Positions 1 to 12,925 of a stretch of DNA of 64,000 nucleotides are shown here, one piece after another. The translations under genes were made by a program, and so were the position numbers. The notes below the pieces were generated by a model. It was not told the DNA's origin, made no database searches, and worked only from the letters and a program-made list of their open reading frames with translations. The stretch covers positions 91,504,046-91,568,045 of the forward strand of contig NC_081847.1 in NCBI RefSeq assembly GCF_963259705.1. The letters run 5' to 3'. Position 1 is the first letter of the stretch; every line of letters begins with the position of its first letter. This stretch comes from Myotis daubentonii (taxonomy: Eukaryota; Chordata; Mammalia; Chiroptera; Vespertilionidae).

Positions 1-255
1 TGACTACAGAAATTGGCAAGAGAACCTGACTAGAACCTGGTGACTGAACCTGACTGGAGTACCTGGACAGAACCTCTCTGGAGAGCCTAAGCAGAACCTC
101 TCTGGAGATCCAGACCAGAACTTGGCTGGAGATCCTGGCTAGAGATCCTGGCTAGGCTGCTGATCAACTGAACGCTGTCTCCGTGTCATTCCTTCTTCGC
201 CGACTCCGTCCACACCTTTGGGGACCCCTGGACCCACTGGGGCTGGACCCCGGCA
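1..255 (+). mobile_element. 3' part of an ERV LTR, cut by the window edge
   Basis: This is the 3' part of a long terminal repeat. It is closely similar, in opposite orientation, to the complete solo LTR at 28842-29773. It ends in the same terminus (ggggctggaccccggca), and the sequence before it is a series of degenerate 'gagatcctggctag'-like units also seen in that copy. The 5' part lies before the window. No retroviral gene is present. The putative 6-bp target duplication would be agagat at 256-261, but the partner cannot be seen. Confidence 0.8.
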
Positions 256-1413
256 AGAGATGTCACAAATGAGAAAATGAGGTATCCAGTAAGAAAATGG
301 ACTGGTTTTTTATAAAGCCGGTGTTGACATTCATTACGTGTGTATACACAACCACACACCAGAGCACAGAAATGCTCTGTGTATAGTCTGAACGTAACCC
401 TTTGACCTTGGGGTCTCTTTTGCAGCAGTCCGGCCGTGGCCTCGGTAGGTTATGCTCCTGAACGTGCAGCACACCCCTGATCGCCAAGTAAGTGCAAGTG
501 ATTAGAGCGGCTGCCGGGAGGCCATAGATGGTTTCCCCAGCAGAGAAGACAGCCTCTTGCAGGTACTGAAAGCTTTAATGGAAGTGATTCTGTTTACTTG
601 CAGGAAGCAAGGCTTCTTGCTTGAAGAGGCTAATCAATTCTTTCATGTAATAGAAAATTTAATTGAAGACAACATCCAGAGGTGAAAATATTATTCAGCG
701 AACGGCTGCTCTTGGCATTCTGTCATATTCATGGGGATTGGCCTACTATTTTCATTGTTGAATTCACATGACAGAATCTCTAAATTACATTAGAGTTGTT
801 TAGGCATGAATTTTGTGAAGGCAATCTGTTTGAATTTGAGCCGTATGTAAAGCATGCAGCTGATACATCAGAAGGATAATTTCACAATTATTTAACAAGG
901 CAACATAGCATCTACTTCCTCTACCAATGAGGTGTGAAACACACCTCACTCTCATACTAGTAATCTGGGTAATTTGTTTTGAAGCAAATATTTACTCTGA
1001 AGTTGAAGTGGACTGTTCATTAATCCTTTTCTACTGTTTCCTTGTCTCCCAGGAGGACGGGTGTGGTATGTTATGTCTTTTGTGCATGTTCACTTTCTAA
1101 TTAATAGCATGCATCAGTCAATAGAGTATGAAGGAACACTGTTCTAAGAATGTAAAGGGGGGAAAAAAGCAATATGGAGAAAACAGAAAGGTTTTATAAG
1201 TAAGCTGCCCATTCCACCATGCCCACTCTGCGAGGGACTATTTCTGGACTATTCCATAAACTGTCTTTATGGAACCTTCTCCAACTGGGGCTGCCACATT
1301 CTCAATTCTACCTATGGGCCCCTGGACAATATCCTTCTATTGACTAATACCCAGGTGTGGTGTGCTCTGTTGCATACCTATTTACACACTCAGAGAGAAA
1401 GTTGGGACCGTAT
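256..1413. other. Unassigned non-coding sequence
   Basis: No repeat family or gene is recognised here. The only open frames are short and without protein character. The sequence is AT-rich and looks like ordinary mammalian intergenic or intronic DNA. Confidence 0.5.
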
Positions 1414-1420
1414 CCTTGTG

Positions 1421-1638
1421 TGTTTTTTAAAAATATATTTTATTGATTTTTTACAGAGAGGAAGGGAGAGAGATAGAGAGTTAGAAACATCAATGAGAGA
1501 GAAACATCGATCGGCTTCCTCCTGCACACCTCCTACTGGGGATGTGCCAGCAACCAAGGTACATGCCCTTGACTGGAATCGAACCTGGGACCTTTAAGTC
1601 CGCAGGCCTCTATCCACTGAGCCAAGCCTGTTACGGCA
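1421..1638 (-). mobile_element. VES SINE
   Basis: Reverse-oriented tRNA-derived bat SINE. Read on the minus strand it has the A-box-like tggctcagtggatag, the B-box-like ggttcgattcc region, the 'gatcgatgtttctctctcat' body and a T-rich/A-rich tail. A short flanking duplication, ccttgtg (1414-1420 and 1639-1645), supports the boundaries. The head is slightly decayed. Confidence 0.9.
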
Positions 1639-1859
1639 CCTTGTGCTTCTAATACCAAGTTCCTGAACCATTTGTCTCTGAAACACTTTGGGCTTTGCTT
1701 CAAAGCCCTGTTGTTTTACATATAGGCTGTGGCACCAGCTTTCAGACTGGGCTCCCTAGCTTCTTCACACAGCTATTAAATGACCTACCCAAAATCCAGA
1801 CCTGCACTTTAGCATCATTTAGAAACGTAACTATTTTCTACAGAGCACCCATAGGTATA

Positions 1860-2292
1860 ATCTAAGCTCTGTCTTACAGGGACCTTCATCATCTGACTCC
1901 TATTGCCTCAACCTCTCATCGTCTCCCTAGAGCTCTCTCTAAAGTACTTCACTTAGCACTTGAACATACTTCACCTCTTATTTGACTACATGCTTCTTGC
2001 ATATTCTCCACTGAAAATGCCCCACCCACATCCCTACTCTAAGCTTTAGGTAGACTTTCTCTCTTAGAGGGAGTCTTCCTGAGACCCATGACCTTCACTG
2101 GCCTGGCCACTTTTCCTGTGCTAGAATGCGTCTATTGTATTCCCCTATTGTTGTCCTTTTACAGGGTGTCTGTTTCCATCACCAGAGGGTTTCTTAAAAC
2201 AAGGACTACACATTGTTCATCTTAGCAGTCCTAGTACTAAGCATACCTCCTGGCACATATTAGGTGCTTATTAAATGTCCATGGATGCATTT
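1860..2292 (+). mobile_element. Ancient LINE-2 3' end
   Basis: The segment follows the pattern of the L2 3' region: a pyrimidine-rich 'tctgactcctattgcctcaa' stretch, then 'aacaaggactacacattgtt', then the terminal 'cctggcacatattaggtgct' and 'attaaatg'. It is strongly diverged and fragmentary, with no coding potential. Confidence 0.6.
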
Positions 2293-4452
2293 GATTGCAT
2301 TTCAGTTGTAGAATAATTTTTTGATCTACACATTTTGGTTAAACTTTCTTTTCAGAATGATCAGATAAATTTAATTCATCAACAACTTTCCCCAAATTTG
2401 TCAGCAATCATACTTAGAGTTAAGATGCTACTTATTTATAAAGGATGAAGTTAGAGACAACATGGTCAGATACACCCCGGGGCTGCTCTACTGCTTTAGG
2501 TTTCCTGCTGACCACAGGCCTGAACTCCACTGGAGTGGAACTGGATGCCTCCACCACTGTGTCTCCCAAAGATCTGGTCTCCCCATCTCACACTGCTCAC
2601 ACTTCTATGATTGATGGAATGCTAAGTGATATGGATAAGCTTAGACTGAGGGCATTCTGGGAAATGTTATTTTACCTTTACAGCATTTAAATTACATGAA
2701 CACAAGTTATGCTGCTTACCTCCTATTGAATAAGCTACCTTATAATCTCTACTAAACCCTCAAAATATACGATTGAATGAATTAGTATTTTCTAAGTTAA
2801 CTCAGAATTAATCTATTAACAATCTATCAATCAATCAATCTATCCATACCCTACTGTTGTTTTCTCTGAAATCATGGATGCTAGAAAGAGCAACGGTAGA
2901 ATGCTAAACACTATGGTGTAATACTTTTACAAAGTTCTCTGGCAGCCCATATTGTTGCCTTCTAAAGGAATCTCAAATCCTCATCTTTATCTGCTATTAT
3001 TCCACCCACAAGATTGGGGAGTGCGAATGTAGACTAGTGGGTCTAAGAACGCAACAAGACCCCACATGGGCATTATCTCCTTTATGGTTAAGTTTTAGGA
3101 ATTCTTGCTGGATGAGTGGGGTTCACTATCAACACCTTCCCATGCCCAGGAGAGTAATTTCAGTTCTCAACAATGGCATCAGAGAAGGCCCTAGACAGGA
3201 AGTGAGAGATACCAGTGAAGGGTAAGTGCTATGAGATACACCTGTGGGAAGCCGACCAGGCATGGACTTACCTGTGGTCACTCCAGTGAATGCCATCATG
3301 AGGAAAGTGGTGCCTGCCACAATGTTTTCAGTGCAAAGAACCTACATGTCTGCAGGTAGAGGGAGCGTGGTACAACTGAGGTATGGCCAAAAGAGTGGGC
3401 AAGACTATTACAGAAAGTAAGGTGGAGAGCAGCTTCCAAGGTGGTTGGAGGCAAAATGAGGCTGAAGAATTTGGCAGATGCCAGACTACATAGCTTTTTA
3501 TGTTCATCCCATTACGAATTGATATTGCTCTTTAAGTCCAATATCAAACCAAGTAAGAGAAGAAGCTGACCAGAGTTAGATTTTAGAGAATCACCTTTGT
3601 CTTCAAAGACCTCTGGCCCTAGGTCACCCTGCATCGGCAGCCCACTACGGGGAATGGGCTGGGAACGTGAAAGAGTGAACATAAAGACATTTTTAAGAAG
3701 CCATCAAAGTGGTCTGGTGGGCAGAGGACGGCAGTAGTGGGGACTGAGATGGAGAGAAATAGACATATTCAAAAGATACTTAGAGGGAACAGTGGCAGCA
3801 CTGAATAAGCAGCTAGATTTGGGGAAGTTGCAGTGGTTTAAAAAGAAGGCATCAAGGAAGGTAAATAAGCATCTGTCCTGTGCAACTTGATGAATGTTGG
3901 TGCCAGTCACTGCCAGGGAAACTACAGCAAGAACCAGATTTAATACAGAAGCGAATGCCTTCCACATGCCTAACTCACCGTGCCAACTAGGCAGGTGAGC
4001 ATATACATCTGGTGCTCCGAAGAATAGAACTGGCTAAGAAAGATTTTAGAAGCTATCTACATAAAGTGGTTAAAATTGATTGTGCTTGGGATTGAAATTT
4101 ACTGAAAAGAGGCTTTAGAATGAGAAAGGAAGGGCAAGGATAATTCTTGGGAAATGGTGCTATTGATGACTAAAGAGAAAAGGGTAAGTTTGCAAATTAA
4201 ATTTTCAAAAGGACAGACAGAAAAGGAGTGGATAGAGGACACAGATCTAAGCAATATTTATGAGATAAAAACAGTATATCTTGAAATTGATTAGAACCGG
4301 GGGTGAGCTGATAAGAGAAAATAAGAATGACTCCTCACTTGCTAGTTTGCATGAGTGGGTGGGTGATGGCCAAACTGGAAAGAGGAGAGGGTGAATTTTA
4401 AATATTTGGAATTTGAGGTGACTATGAGGCATTTAAGTACATGTATATAAAG
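2293..4452. other. Unassigned sequence, no recognised gene
   Basis: About 2.1 kb without a confident repeat or gene. It contains a short tetranucleotide-like run (atcaatcaatcaatctatcc near 2825). The region around 3550-4100 is purine-rich and might be an old LINE or DNA-transposon remnant, but I cannot assign it. Open frames up to 87 codons show no known motif. Confidence 0.45.
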
Positions 4453-4465
4453 AAATGCTATTACT

Positions 4466-4709
4466 GCTCTAGCTGGTTTGGCTCAGTGGATAGAGCATCG
4501 GTCTGCAGACTAAAGGGTCCCAGGTTCGATTCTGGTCAAGGGTACATACCTAGGTTGCAGGCTCCTTCCTGGCCCAGGCCCTGGTCGGGGCACATGCAGG
4601 AAGCAACCAATCAATGTATTTCTCTCACATAGATATTTCTCTCTGTCTTTCCCTTGCTTCTACTCTCTCTAAAAATCATTGGAAAAATATCCTTGGGTGA
4701 GGATTAAAA
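4466..4709 (+). mobile_element. VES SINE, older tail type
   Basis: Starts ctagctggtttggctcagtg, retains a B-box-like caggttcgattctgg, and ends with the tail form 'aaaaatatccttgggtgagg' rather than 'aatcaataaaatata'. A perfect 13-bp target duplication, aaatgctattact, lies at 4453-4465 and 4710-4722. The middle is diverged from the consensus of the younger copies. Confidence 0.92.
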
Positions 4710-4737
4710 AAATGCTATTACTAAGATTATCTTTCAC

Positions 4738-4922
4738 ATATTTAACCCTTGCCATGTGCCAGATATTATTCAAAGCATTTATTTATGTTAATGCATTAAC
4801 TATCCAAACAAATACTATTTTACACATGAAGAAGCTCAGAGATGTACAGTAATTTTCTCATAAACACACAGCTTCTAATTAGTGGAGCCAGAATTTAAAC
4901 CTAGGAAATCTAGCTGCAGAAA
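4738..4922 (+). mobile_element. MIR SINE
   Basis: Diverged mammalian-wide MIR: 'ccatgtgccagatattattc', then 'attttacacatgaagaagct', 'cacacagcttctaattagtg' and 'ggagccagaatttaaaccta' in the right order and spacing. Confidence 0.8.
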
Positions 4923-5079
4923 ATTACCTCTTATTCACTAGGTGAAACTACCCTTGCTATATAAATCTAAGACAAGGCAAAATACGATCTGGATATATAA
5001 ATTTAGCAGTAGCCAGTATAGGTTGGTATTAAAACCAAGAAAGAGAAGGAAGCAGGAATAAAATAAGAAGAGTAGGTGA

Positions 5080-5784
5080 CATTTCTAGGACTATATCCCA
5101 AGAAAACGGAAACACCAATCAGAAAAGATATACTGGTATGCACCCCTATGTTCATAGCAGCACAATTTACAATAGCTAAGATTTGGAAACAGCCTAAGTG
5201 CCCATCAGCAGATGAGTGGATTAAAAAACTGTGGTACATCTACACAATGGAATACTATGCTGCTGGAGAAAGGAAGGAACCCCCACCATTTGCAACAGCA
5301 TGGATGGAACTGCAGAGCATTGTGCTAAGCGAAGTAAGCCAGTCAGAGAAATATAAATATCACATGATCTCACTCATTTGTGGGATATAATGAACAACAT
5401 AAACTGATGAACAAAAACAGATCCAGAGACAGAGAAGCATTGATCAGGCTATCAAAACTCAGAGGGAAGGTAGGGGAGGGTGGAAGTAAGGGGAAGAGAT
5501 CAACCAAAGGACTGTATGCATTCATATAAGCCTAACCAATGCACACAGACACTAGGGAGTGAGGGCATGAGTGGGGGATTGGGGGGCAATGGGAGGGATA
5601 AGGACACACATATAATAGCTTAATTGGTAAAGAAAATAAAAAAGATTCTGGGGGGAAAAAGCAAGAAAAAGCAAAAGGAATGATCAGAGAAAATAATATT
5701 GGTAAAAATTGACAAATGACTCTCAGTATTATGTCAAACATGTTTACTGAGCTACACAATTAATAAAAAATATTCTGTAAAAAA
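5080..5784 (+). mobile_element. 5'-truncated L1 with candidate 3' transduction
   Basis: The first about 240 bases encode the ORF2 carboxy-terminal region (residues such as IWKQPKCPSADEW and MEYYAAG), followed by the L1 3' UTR up to about 5634. A perfect 15-bp target duplication, aagaagagtaggtga, lies at 5065-5079 and 5785-5799. Between the L1 end and the second duplication are about 150 bases of non-L1 sequence ending in an AATAAA signal and an A-tract. That is the layout of a 3' transduction. The ORF2 fragment is incomplete and not functional. Confidence 0.9.
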
Positions 5785-5799
5785 AAGAAGAGTAGGTGA

Positions 5800-6132
5800 T
5801 AAAGGAACACTGAGGGGAAAAGCTACTTATAAAAGTGGCAGGTATATTAAAAAAAAGAATATAAATTATTGGAGGAGTCCAAGGACAACCAGAATGGAGA
5901 ACCACAAAGTCAAGGATATAAAGAAGGTGTAGAAGGTCGTGACTAAGCAGCAAATGCACTTAGGTAGGTCTAGTAGAGTTAGGACAGATATGTTCCATGA
6001 TCACGTGGTGTGGCAGTCAGGGTATCTCTGGTGACCTCACCAAGTGCTGTGTTGGGAGTGTGGTGGTGATAAAAGCTGAATTAGTGGATTCAGTGGAGTG
6101 AAAGTGGGATAAGAAGTGGAAATAGTAAATGT
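5800..6132. other. Unassigned sequence
   Basis: No recognised element or gene. Purine-rich non-coding DNA between the L1 insertion and the next SINE. Confidence 0.5.
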
Positions 6133-6140
6133 GCTTGCTT

Positions 6141-6338
6141 TTTTAAAAAAAATATTTCAGAGAGGAAGGGAGAAGGGGAAAGAGGTAGAAACATCAATGA
6201 TGAGAGAGAATCATTGAACGGCTGCCTCCTGCTCGCCCCACACTGGGAATTGAGCTCCCAGACCTAACTGGGAACTGAACTGTGACCTGCTGGTTCTTAG
6301 GTAGATGCTCAACCACTGAGCAACACCAGCTTGACCGC
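6141..6338 (-). mobile_element. VES SINE, diverged
   Basis: Reverse-oriented VES copy with the 'gagaatcattgaacggctgc' body and the head 'caaccactgagcaacaccag'. The flanks gcttgctt (6133-6140) and acttgctt (6339-6346) look like a decayed target duplication. The body carries several small changes. Confidence 0.85.
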
Positions 6339-6346
6339 ACTTGCTT

Positions 6347-7721
6347 GTTTTAGACATTTGTATGAGGAGGCAAAAAGAAAATGATCAGAAGTATAAAGAG
6401 GGCAAATGGTTAAGAGAAATGTTTTGAAGATGGAATAGAGATTTGGATATGTTTATTGGTTGCACAAGGAACAGCTGGAGACGATCAGGACTAATGGAAC
6501 AAAACTCTGAAAAAAAAAAGAAGATGGAAGGTCTCAATGTGAAAGGCACTGGGGAGTGAACCATGTTATTATGAGGCAGATTGCATGATCCTCTTACATT
6601 TTCACCGAGAGCAGTGGGAAAGATGATAATATAGTTTTCAAGTTAGGAAGGAAAGAAAATTAGAGAGTTTATCATTTTTAGGGTGTCTGCTAAAAGTAAC
6701 ATTGGCAGAGATTGAACTGACATTAGAGGATAGGTGAATTTCTGGAATAATTAAAAAGAAATAAAAGGGCAAGATAAATAATACATAAAATGACTGATGG
6801 GACCAGTTAAAATAGTAATTGAAACACATTACCATCTATTGGTGCTAATCTATATGTCGGTTTAGTTCTGATCTATATACTAGTGTTCAGTAACCTGGGG
6901 ATAGTTGGTGAAAAAGTGGGACTGTATTGTTGATACAAAGGACCCAAGAGTGGAGTTTCACTCAGTAGGTGCAAATAAAGAATAAAACTGTTAGAATGCA
7001 AGGTATTGTTGAGAGCTCAGTTCAGGTGATCAATCACAGATTCTAGCACAGAGGAGAGAGAAAGCAGAGCTGTGTGGGTACATTAGACGAGGATGAGAAC
7101 CAGGCCATCCAGAGGCTGAAGTTTCTGAGTATCATGAGCAGGTTTATTTGGAATAACATATCCGTGCACCTGGCAGGGTAGGGAGAGAATGAGATACTGG
7201 AGTTAAAGATTTCTGCAAAATAAAGGACCTGTCATGAGTAATGGGGAAGGGGTGGGAGGCTAAAAACTGGAGATGACTCATTAGGTTAAGAAGATCCAGG
7301 CTTTGACATTCAGGATTGTGATATTTGGAAACTTCTCTTTTTCACAGGAGGTTACCATGGGCATCTACTATAATTCTGCTCAAGGAGCTTGCCTCGACTC
7401 TAATTATGATAATGTCATTCTAAGGGTATCTTTATCTCTTTTTAAAGAGTCTTTACAAAGCATAGGAAAGGCGAAAAAAGGTTCATTTTTAACTTTGAAA
7501 TAACCCCAGATGATAGCTATGTACCCACTCTGCTGTGTTGAGCAAGAGAACTATATTAAACAGGTTCTTCAAATTGGTCAGTACTAAGAATATCTGATGA
7601 GGTTGAAGTGTTGAGCCATCATAAGTGATAATTTCATTTTAAAACAACTTGAGTAGGTGCCTCAAGTAAAGGTGCAAAAGCATCTAACTGTAAAAATGTG
7701 CATTTCACATGTACCTTGATT
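6347..7721. other. Unassigned sequence
   Basis: About 1.4 kb with no recognised gene. The composition is purine-rich on the plus strand, similar to 5800-6132, so both could belong to one old repeat. I cannot name it. Confidence 0.45.
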
Positions 7722-7855
7722 TAAATCACATCTCTGTAGCCTTATAGCTGCTTGACTTGGGATCCCAAGCTCTTCAATTGAACTTGGGATTGTTGAATGA
7801 GGATAATATTTACCTCAGGGTTGTTGCAAGAATTGGAATACACTTATAAATTATC
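7722..7855 (-). mobile_element. MIR SINE
   Basis: Reverse MIR: 'tagctgcttgacttgggatc', 'gaatgaggataatatttacc' and 'tcagggttgttgcaagaatt' occur in the expected order for the antisense strand. Moderately diverged. Confidence 0.7.
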
Positions 7856-9257
7856 CAATACTTCTTTTTATTTAGAAATAATAGTGCAAATAACATTATA
7901 GTATTACTTAAAACAGTGCATGCAATATGTGTATCCTTCTTAGTTGCTAAATTAACATTTATTAATTTATTAAATTCTATCCACAAATTCTAGATACTTT
8001 GTCTTCTCCTTTATATGATTACATGTGCACTAGTCCTCTGGGTTTTCAAATATTTTTCTGGAATTATCCTAAAATAGTGATACATTGAGTGGTGACAGTC
8101 AAATGAGGAAATGTGGAGAAGACTTATTACAGTGGGAGAATCTGGATAGGCCGCAGTAGTGGGGATGGTCAAACGGTGTTCTTCTGAATGGTTGTTTCTT
8201 GACTCTACGGCCTCAGGCCCCTCTGGGACAGGACCAAGCCTGGAACTATATAGGGATAGAGCTCAGAAATCTGACTACATCTGGACTCAGGTCCTTTCCA
8301 TCTGTCCTCCAAGAGTCCCCTTCCAGGACCCCTGTCTTCCTCTTTTTGGCTCTCAATTCTAATTTCTCCTCAGACAACTGAGTGAGATTGACCACTCCAA
8401 ACAGTTCTTCTTTGGAAACTCCAAATATTGTTCCCCGCATTGAGTATGGCTCTGTCAAATCCCTGACACTATTAACACAAATGTTTATTGAGCTTCTCTA
8501 CGAGATGGTACTTTCTATTTTCATTTTTGCACTGATATGTCCACATTTAAGAATGACAAAAGGAGTTAACAATAACCACACAGTCAAGTCTTCCATACAG
8601 TGCCATCAGTAACTGTGGTGGCATTAGGCTTAAGTTCCAAAACCCTGGTTAAAGTTTAAGTTTCCTCTCAAGCAGAACATTTTGTTCCAAGACTGGTGAA
8701 GGATATATACAGCAACAGCAAAGATGGATTGCGCTTGTAAAAGTGTTTGTTTGTATTTTCCTACTTCCTGCTCCCTTATAAGTTTTCAGAGAACAAGAAG
8801 ATTTAAGAAAGGGGAAGTAATCTTAGAAAAACAGTACCCGTAACTTTGGTTAACGTAATAGTAGGAAGGGAAGAAAGGTTCCGAAGAAGTGTAGGCAAAT
8901 ATAATCAGCTTATGGTGGTTATTTCTCATGGGATTTGAAAGTGGAAATGACTCGCTAACCTGTTCTGTCTTTGATTGGCATGCTCCAAGTCCCACTCAGT
9001 CACTGGAGTGTATATGTTGGTGGAGGACAGGCAGGGCAACAGTGCTCATTTCAGTTCAAAAAGAAAGTTTAAAAGCAAGACTTAAGCAATCATACCAAAC
9101 CATTTAAAACAGAGGTTTTTAACCAGAGGTTAATAAACAGAACTAAGTAGTTTGTGGACCTGGTAAAATTACAAGCAGAACTGAATGTTTGCGCAAAATA
9201 TTCAGTTTTCTAGTGGGAGGGTAATCAATTTTTTTATAAATCAAAACTTTAAGAATG
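7856..9257. other. Unassigned sequence
   Basis: No confident element. Around 9112-9190 (gaggtttttaaccagaggtt, then gtttgtggacctgg) there is a faint resemblance to an old hAT end, too weak to call. Short open frames near 8159-8612 overlap in several phases and lack protein character. Confidence 0.45.
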
Positions 9258-10595
9258 GCTGCCCAGAAACGGGTGCATTTTTATACATCAATAATAAACT
9301 ACCAGAAAGGGAAACTAAGAAAACAATCACATTTACAATTGCATTAGAAATAATCTAGGAATAATTATAACCAACCAAGAAGGTAAAAGTTCTATACTCA
9401 AAAAAATTCTAACACACTGAAAAAAGAAACTGAAAAAGTTACAAATAAATGGGAGCATATACCATGCTCATGGACAGGAAGAATTAACATTGTTAAAATG
9501 TACATCAACCAAAAGCAATCTATAAATTCAACCCAATTCCTACAAAAATATCAGTGATGTATTTCACAGAACCAGTACAAATAATTCAAACATTTCTATA
9601 GACTCACAAAAGGCCCCAAATAGCCATAATAATCTTGAAAAAGAAAAGCAAAGTTTGAGGAATCACACTTCCTGATATTAATCTATCCAACAAGGCCATA
9701 GTAATAAAAACAGACATATAGACCAATGGAACAGAGTCCAGAGTCCAGAAATAAACCAATAAATATTTGACAGATGAGGCAAAAACATACAATGGGGAAA
9801 GATAGTCTATTCAATAAATGGTGCTGGGAAAATTGTACAGATATGTGTAAAAAATGAAACTAGACCACCAACTTGTACCATGCACAATAATAAACTCAAA
9901 ATGGATTAAAGACTTAAATGTAAGACTCAATACCATGAAAATCCCCCCCCCCCCCAATAAGCAGTAAAATCTTTGACGTTTTTCTTGGTAATATCTTTTC
10001 TGATATCTCTCTTCAGTCAAGGGAAACAAAAGAAAAAAATAAACAAATGAGACTCTGTCAAACTAAAAAGCTTTTGCACAGCAAAGGAAACCATCAGCAA
10101 AATGAAAAGACAACCCACCGAATGGGAGAGCATATTCGCCAATGACACATCAGATAAGGGGTTAATACCCAAACTTAATGAGCTCAATACCAATACACAA
10201 ACAGTGAAATCAGTCAGAGAAAGACAAATACCATATGACTTCACTTATGTGTGGAATCTAAGGAATAATATAAACAAATAAGCAAAACAGAAACAGACTC
10301 ATAGATACAGAGAACACAGTCAAGGTTGCCAGAGAGGAGGGGGCTTTGGGGACTTGGTGAAAAAGGGATGGAGAAGTACAGACTCTTGTTACCAAACAGT
10401 CATGGGATGCAAAGTCCAGCACAGGGAATATGGACAATAATAGTGTAATATCTATGTATGGGGCCAGGTGGGTACTGGAAATATCAGGGCAACACTTACA
10501 AAAGGTAGGCTGCATGACTGTCTGGCCACGATGCTGCACATCGGGAACATCTGAAACGGATACAAAATAATATTGAAGTAAACAGTAATTGGGGG
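9258..10595 (+). mobile_element. Older L1 fragment (ORF2 3' part and 3' UTR)
   Basis: Sense-strand L1: 'aatggtgctgggaaaattgt', 'caaaatggattaaagactta', 'agcttttgcacagcaaagga' and the 3' UTR pattern 'gggtactggaaatatcaggg' appear in order. The reading frame is broken by many stops. A poly-C run lies near 9945-9956. Near 10200 the sequence jumps from the 'cttaatgagctcaataccaa' part to the 'agtcagagaaagacaaatac' part, so an internal stretch has been deleted. Confidence 0.88.
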
Positions 10596-12520
10596 GGAAA
10601 AGTGACTACTGACTGCAGTGGGTGGAGGAGGAAAGGATGCAGGATGTGACAGGAAAAGCATCCTGTAGGCCAGATCACCGTGACCCTCAGCAGAAGGCTC
10701 TTGAAATCACAGAGAGCTGATGTAGCCACGGCGGATCCCAAAGAGAGCCAGGAATGAGACGGAAAAGAAGCAGATTCCGGGTCGTTGCGTGGCTGGACGT
10801 GGGTCTGACATTCTTCAAAACTTTCAAAGATGTGCGGGAAGGAAAGGGGAACGAAGCTGCGGGTATAATGTGTTTACATATTCTCAGGTATAGGAGAAAG
10901 CAGGATAAAGAAAGGAAAAGATGTGCACGAACAATCGATGCCTTATAAAAATAATCGCCTTTACTATTTGCTGTCAAACCTCGGCATAAGGATTACAATT
11001 ACATGAAAATTTTTTAAAAAAATTGGGCAACCTCATTAGGTTTAAATTAATTTATTTTAAAATCTTCAAAATCCTCTTGTTTCCTTCTTAGACTGACAAT
11101 AGCTTAGATGGCATACGTAAATAACTTTACATTAAATATGGCTATTCATCAACACTGTTTTTTTTTTTCCTTTTCAATTTATGAATACGTACTAGTAAAA
11201 GAAGAGAGAAACTAAAATTTACTTTTACCCTTTTCTTCAAAAATATGATTTTTCCTTAAAAACTCATAGTGTTTTCCCATTAAACGATTATTTCCCTGCT
11301 TTGTGATGTCTTCAAATCTGTAAATAAAATGTTTTCACTAATGAATGGCTGGCAAATGGTTTGAGCTGTGCCATTTATAATCAGACACTGCCCGTTCTAT
11401 GGCTTTATTCTACAGAGAAAAATTTATAAAAAGCTATATAATGATCCTCAATTTTATATCATTTTCTCCACATGACTGCAGAGTTCTTTTCAAAATAGAA
11501 ACTGTGTTTGTATCTATGTCTGTAAGTGTGTTGTGTTTGAGGAGACCAGTCACAACAAGAAATCAGAAAGCTAATTATAACTCATTTATTAAAATGCCAT
11601 CAATCAGGAGAGGTAATTTTTCTGCCCATGGGGATTTCTAATTTTCCCACAAGTCGCTCACTTATAATAAAGAAGAAATAAACAAGAATTCCGAATAGGT
11701 ACATGAATTATTAAACATATTTCCAAAAGGAGACATGAGTAAGGGCTGCTAATGTGCTTATAACTCTCCATAGCCCCCTGCTGCCATGCATAAGTAATAA
11801 CAAACAAAGGTCAGGGGGCATCGTGCATCTACAAACTGGAACCATAACTAGGAATTTCTATCTGTTTCCACAGCTTAGAAAAAGAGAATAATTAAGCAAC
11901 CCAAAGAATTCTAGATTCGAGGGGGTGATGAATAATAGATTACAAGGAGAGATGAGTGAGGAAGTTATGAAGAGAAACATGACATAAAATGAACCCACAA
12001 GAATCGAGGTTGTACTCATTCAGCTAAGTGGGCGCACATTAGTCCAATATTACCTACCTACCATCCTTTTAACCATATCACAAGTCGCTATTTTTATAAC
12101 AATAATTACCTCTCAAAATGATTAAAATGTTACAGTAATGCTTTCCTCCTCTAACAGATGAACCCTGAAACTCAATGGCTTTACACAGAGCATTTCAGTC
12201 TCCCTCCCACACAGCCATGTGGGGCCTTACTCCACATCGCCATTCAGGGTCCTGGCTGTTGAAGGCTGTGTTAACCCCAGCGAATTCCCTACTTCCCAGT
12301 CACGCCGAAGGATAAGAGAGAAAGAGCAGAGGGCCCAGTGGGCTGACTAAAGGAGTGTCTATTCTCACCCAGATGTAACTGGCCAAAGCTGTCACAGGAT
12401 CCCACTTAGTGGAAACTAACCTAGCAGTGTGCTCAGAGGAAAGGGAGATGAGTTTGGTCAACAGCTGCCCACGACATGTGTAGGAAGAATTTTAAAAAGC
12501 AAAACAAAAAATTTGTGGGA
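10596..12520. other. Unassigned sequence
   Basis: Nearly 2 kb with no recognised repeat or gene. 10640-10970 is moderately GC-richer with a few CpGs. The remainder is AT-rich with a poly-T run near 11157-11168. Confidence 0.45.
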
Positions 12521-12522
12521 CT

Positions 12523-12739
12523 TTTTTTAAAAAAAAGATATATTTTTATTGATTTCAGACAGGGCGAGAGAGGGAGAGATAGAAACATCAATGATGAGAG
12601 AGAATCACTGATCGGCTGCCTCCTGCATGCTCCCCACTGAGGATCGAACCTGCAATCTGGGCATGTGCCCTGACAGGGAATCAAATTAAGACCTCCTGGT
12701 TCATAGGTCCAGGCTCAACCCGAGCCATGCCCGCTGGGC
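12523..12739 (-). mobile_element. VES SINE
   Basis: Reverse VES: T/A-rich tail, 'gaaacatcaatgatgagaga', 'gatcggctgcctcctgcatg', then 'gacctcctggttcataggtc' and a decayed head gagccatgcccgctgggcg. No clear target duplication. Confidence 0.9.
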
Positions 12740-12775
12740 GTTTGCAGCCCTTTTAATGCCACAGTGTCTTACTTC

Positions 12776-12925
12776 TCAAACTTTAGTGAACACACAAATC
12801 ATGTGGATTTGTTGGTAACATGCATATTAAAGTTCAGTGCCTCTGAAATGGGCCTGAGAGTCTGATTTCTGATAGGCTCCCAGGTGATGCTGGTGCCCAG
12901 ATCGCAGCAGCAAAACACAGCCCAG
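12776..12925. mobile_element. MER5-like hAT-Charlie MITE, tentative
   Basis: Contains 'cttctcaaactttagtgaac', 'gggcctgagagtctgatttc' and 'ctcccaggtgatgctggtgc', which match the layout of the old mammalian MER5 group. Ends are eroded and no target duplication is visible. Confidence 0.5.

Noticed and set aside
4466..4709. tRNA gene suggested by tggctcagtgg and ggttcgattc motifs
   Set aside because: These A- and B-box motifs belong to the tRNA-derived head of VES SINEs, recurring in more than twenty dispersed copies with target duplications.
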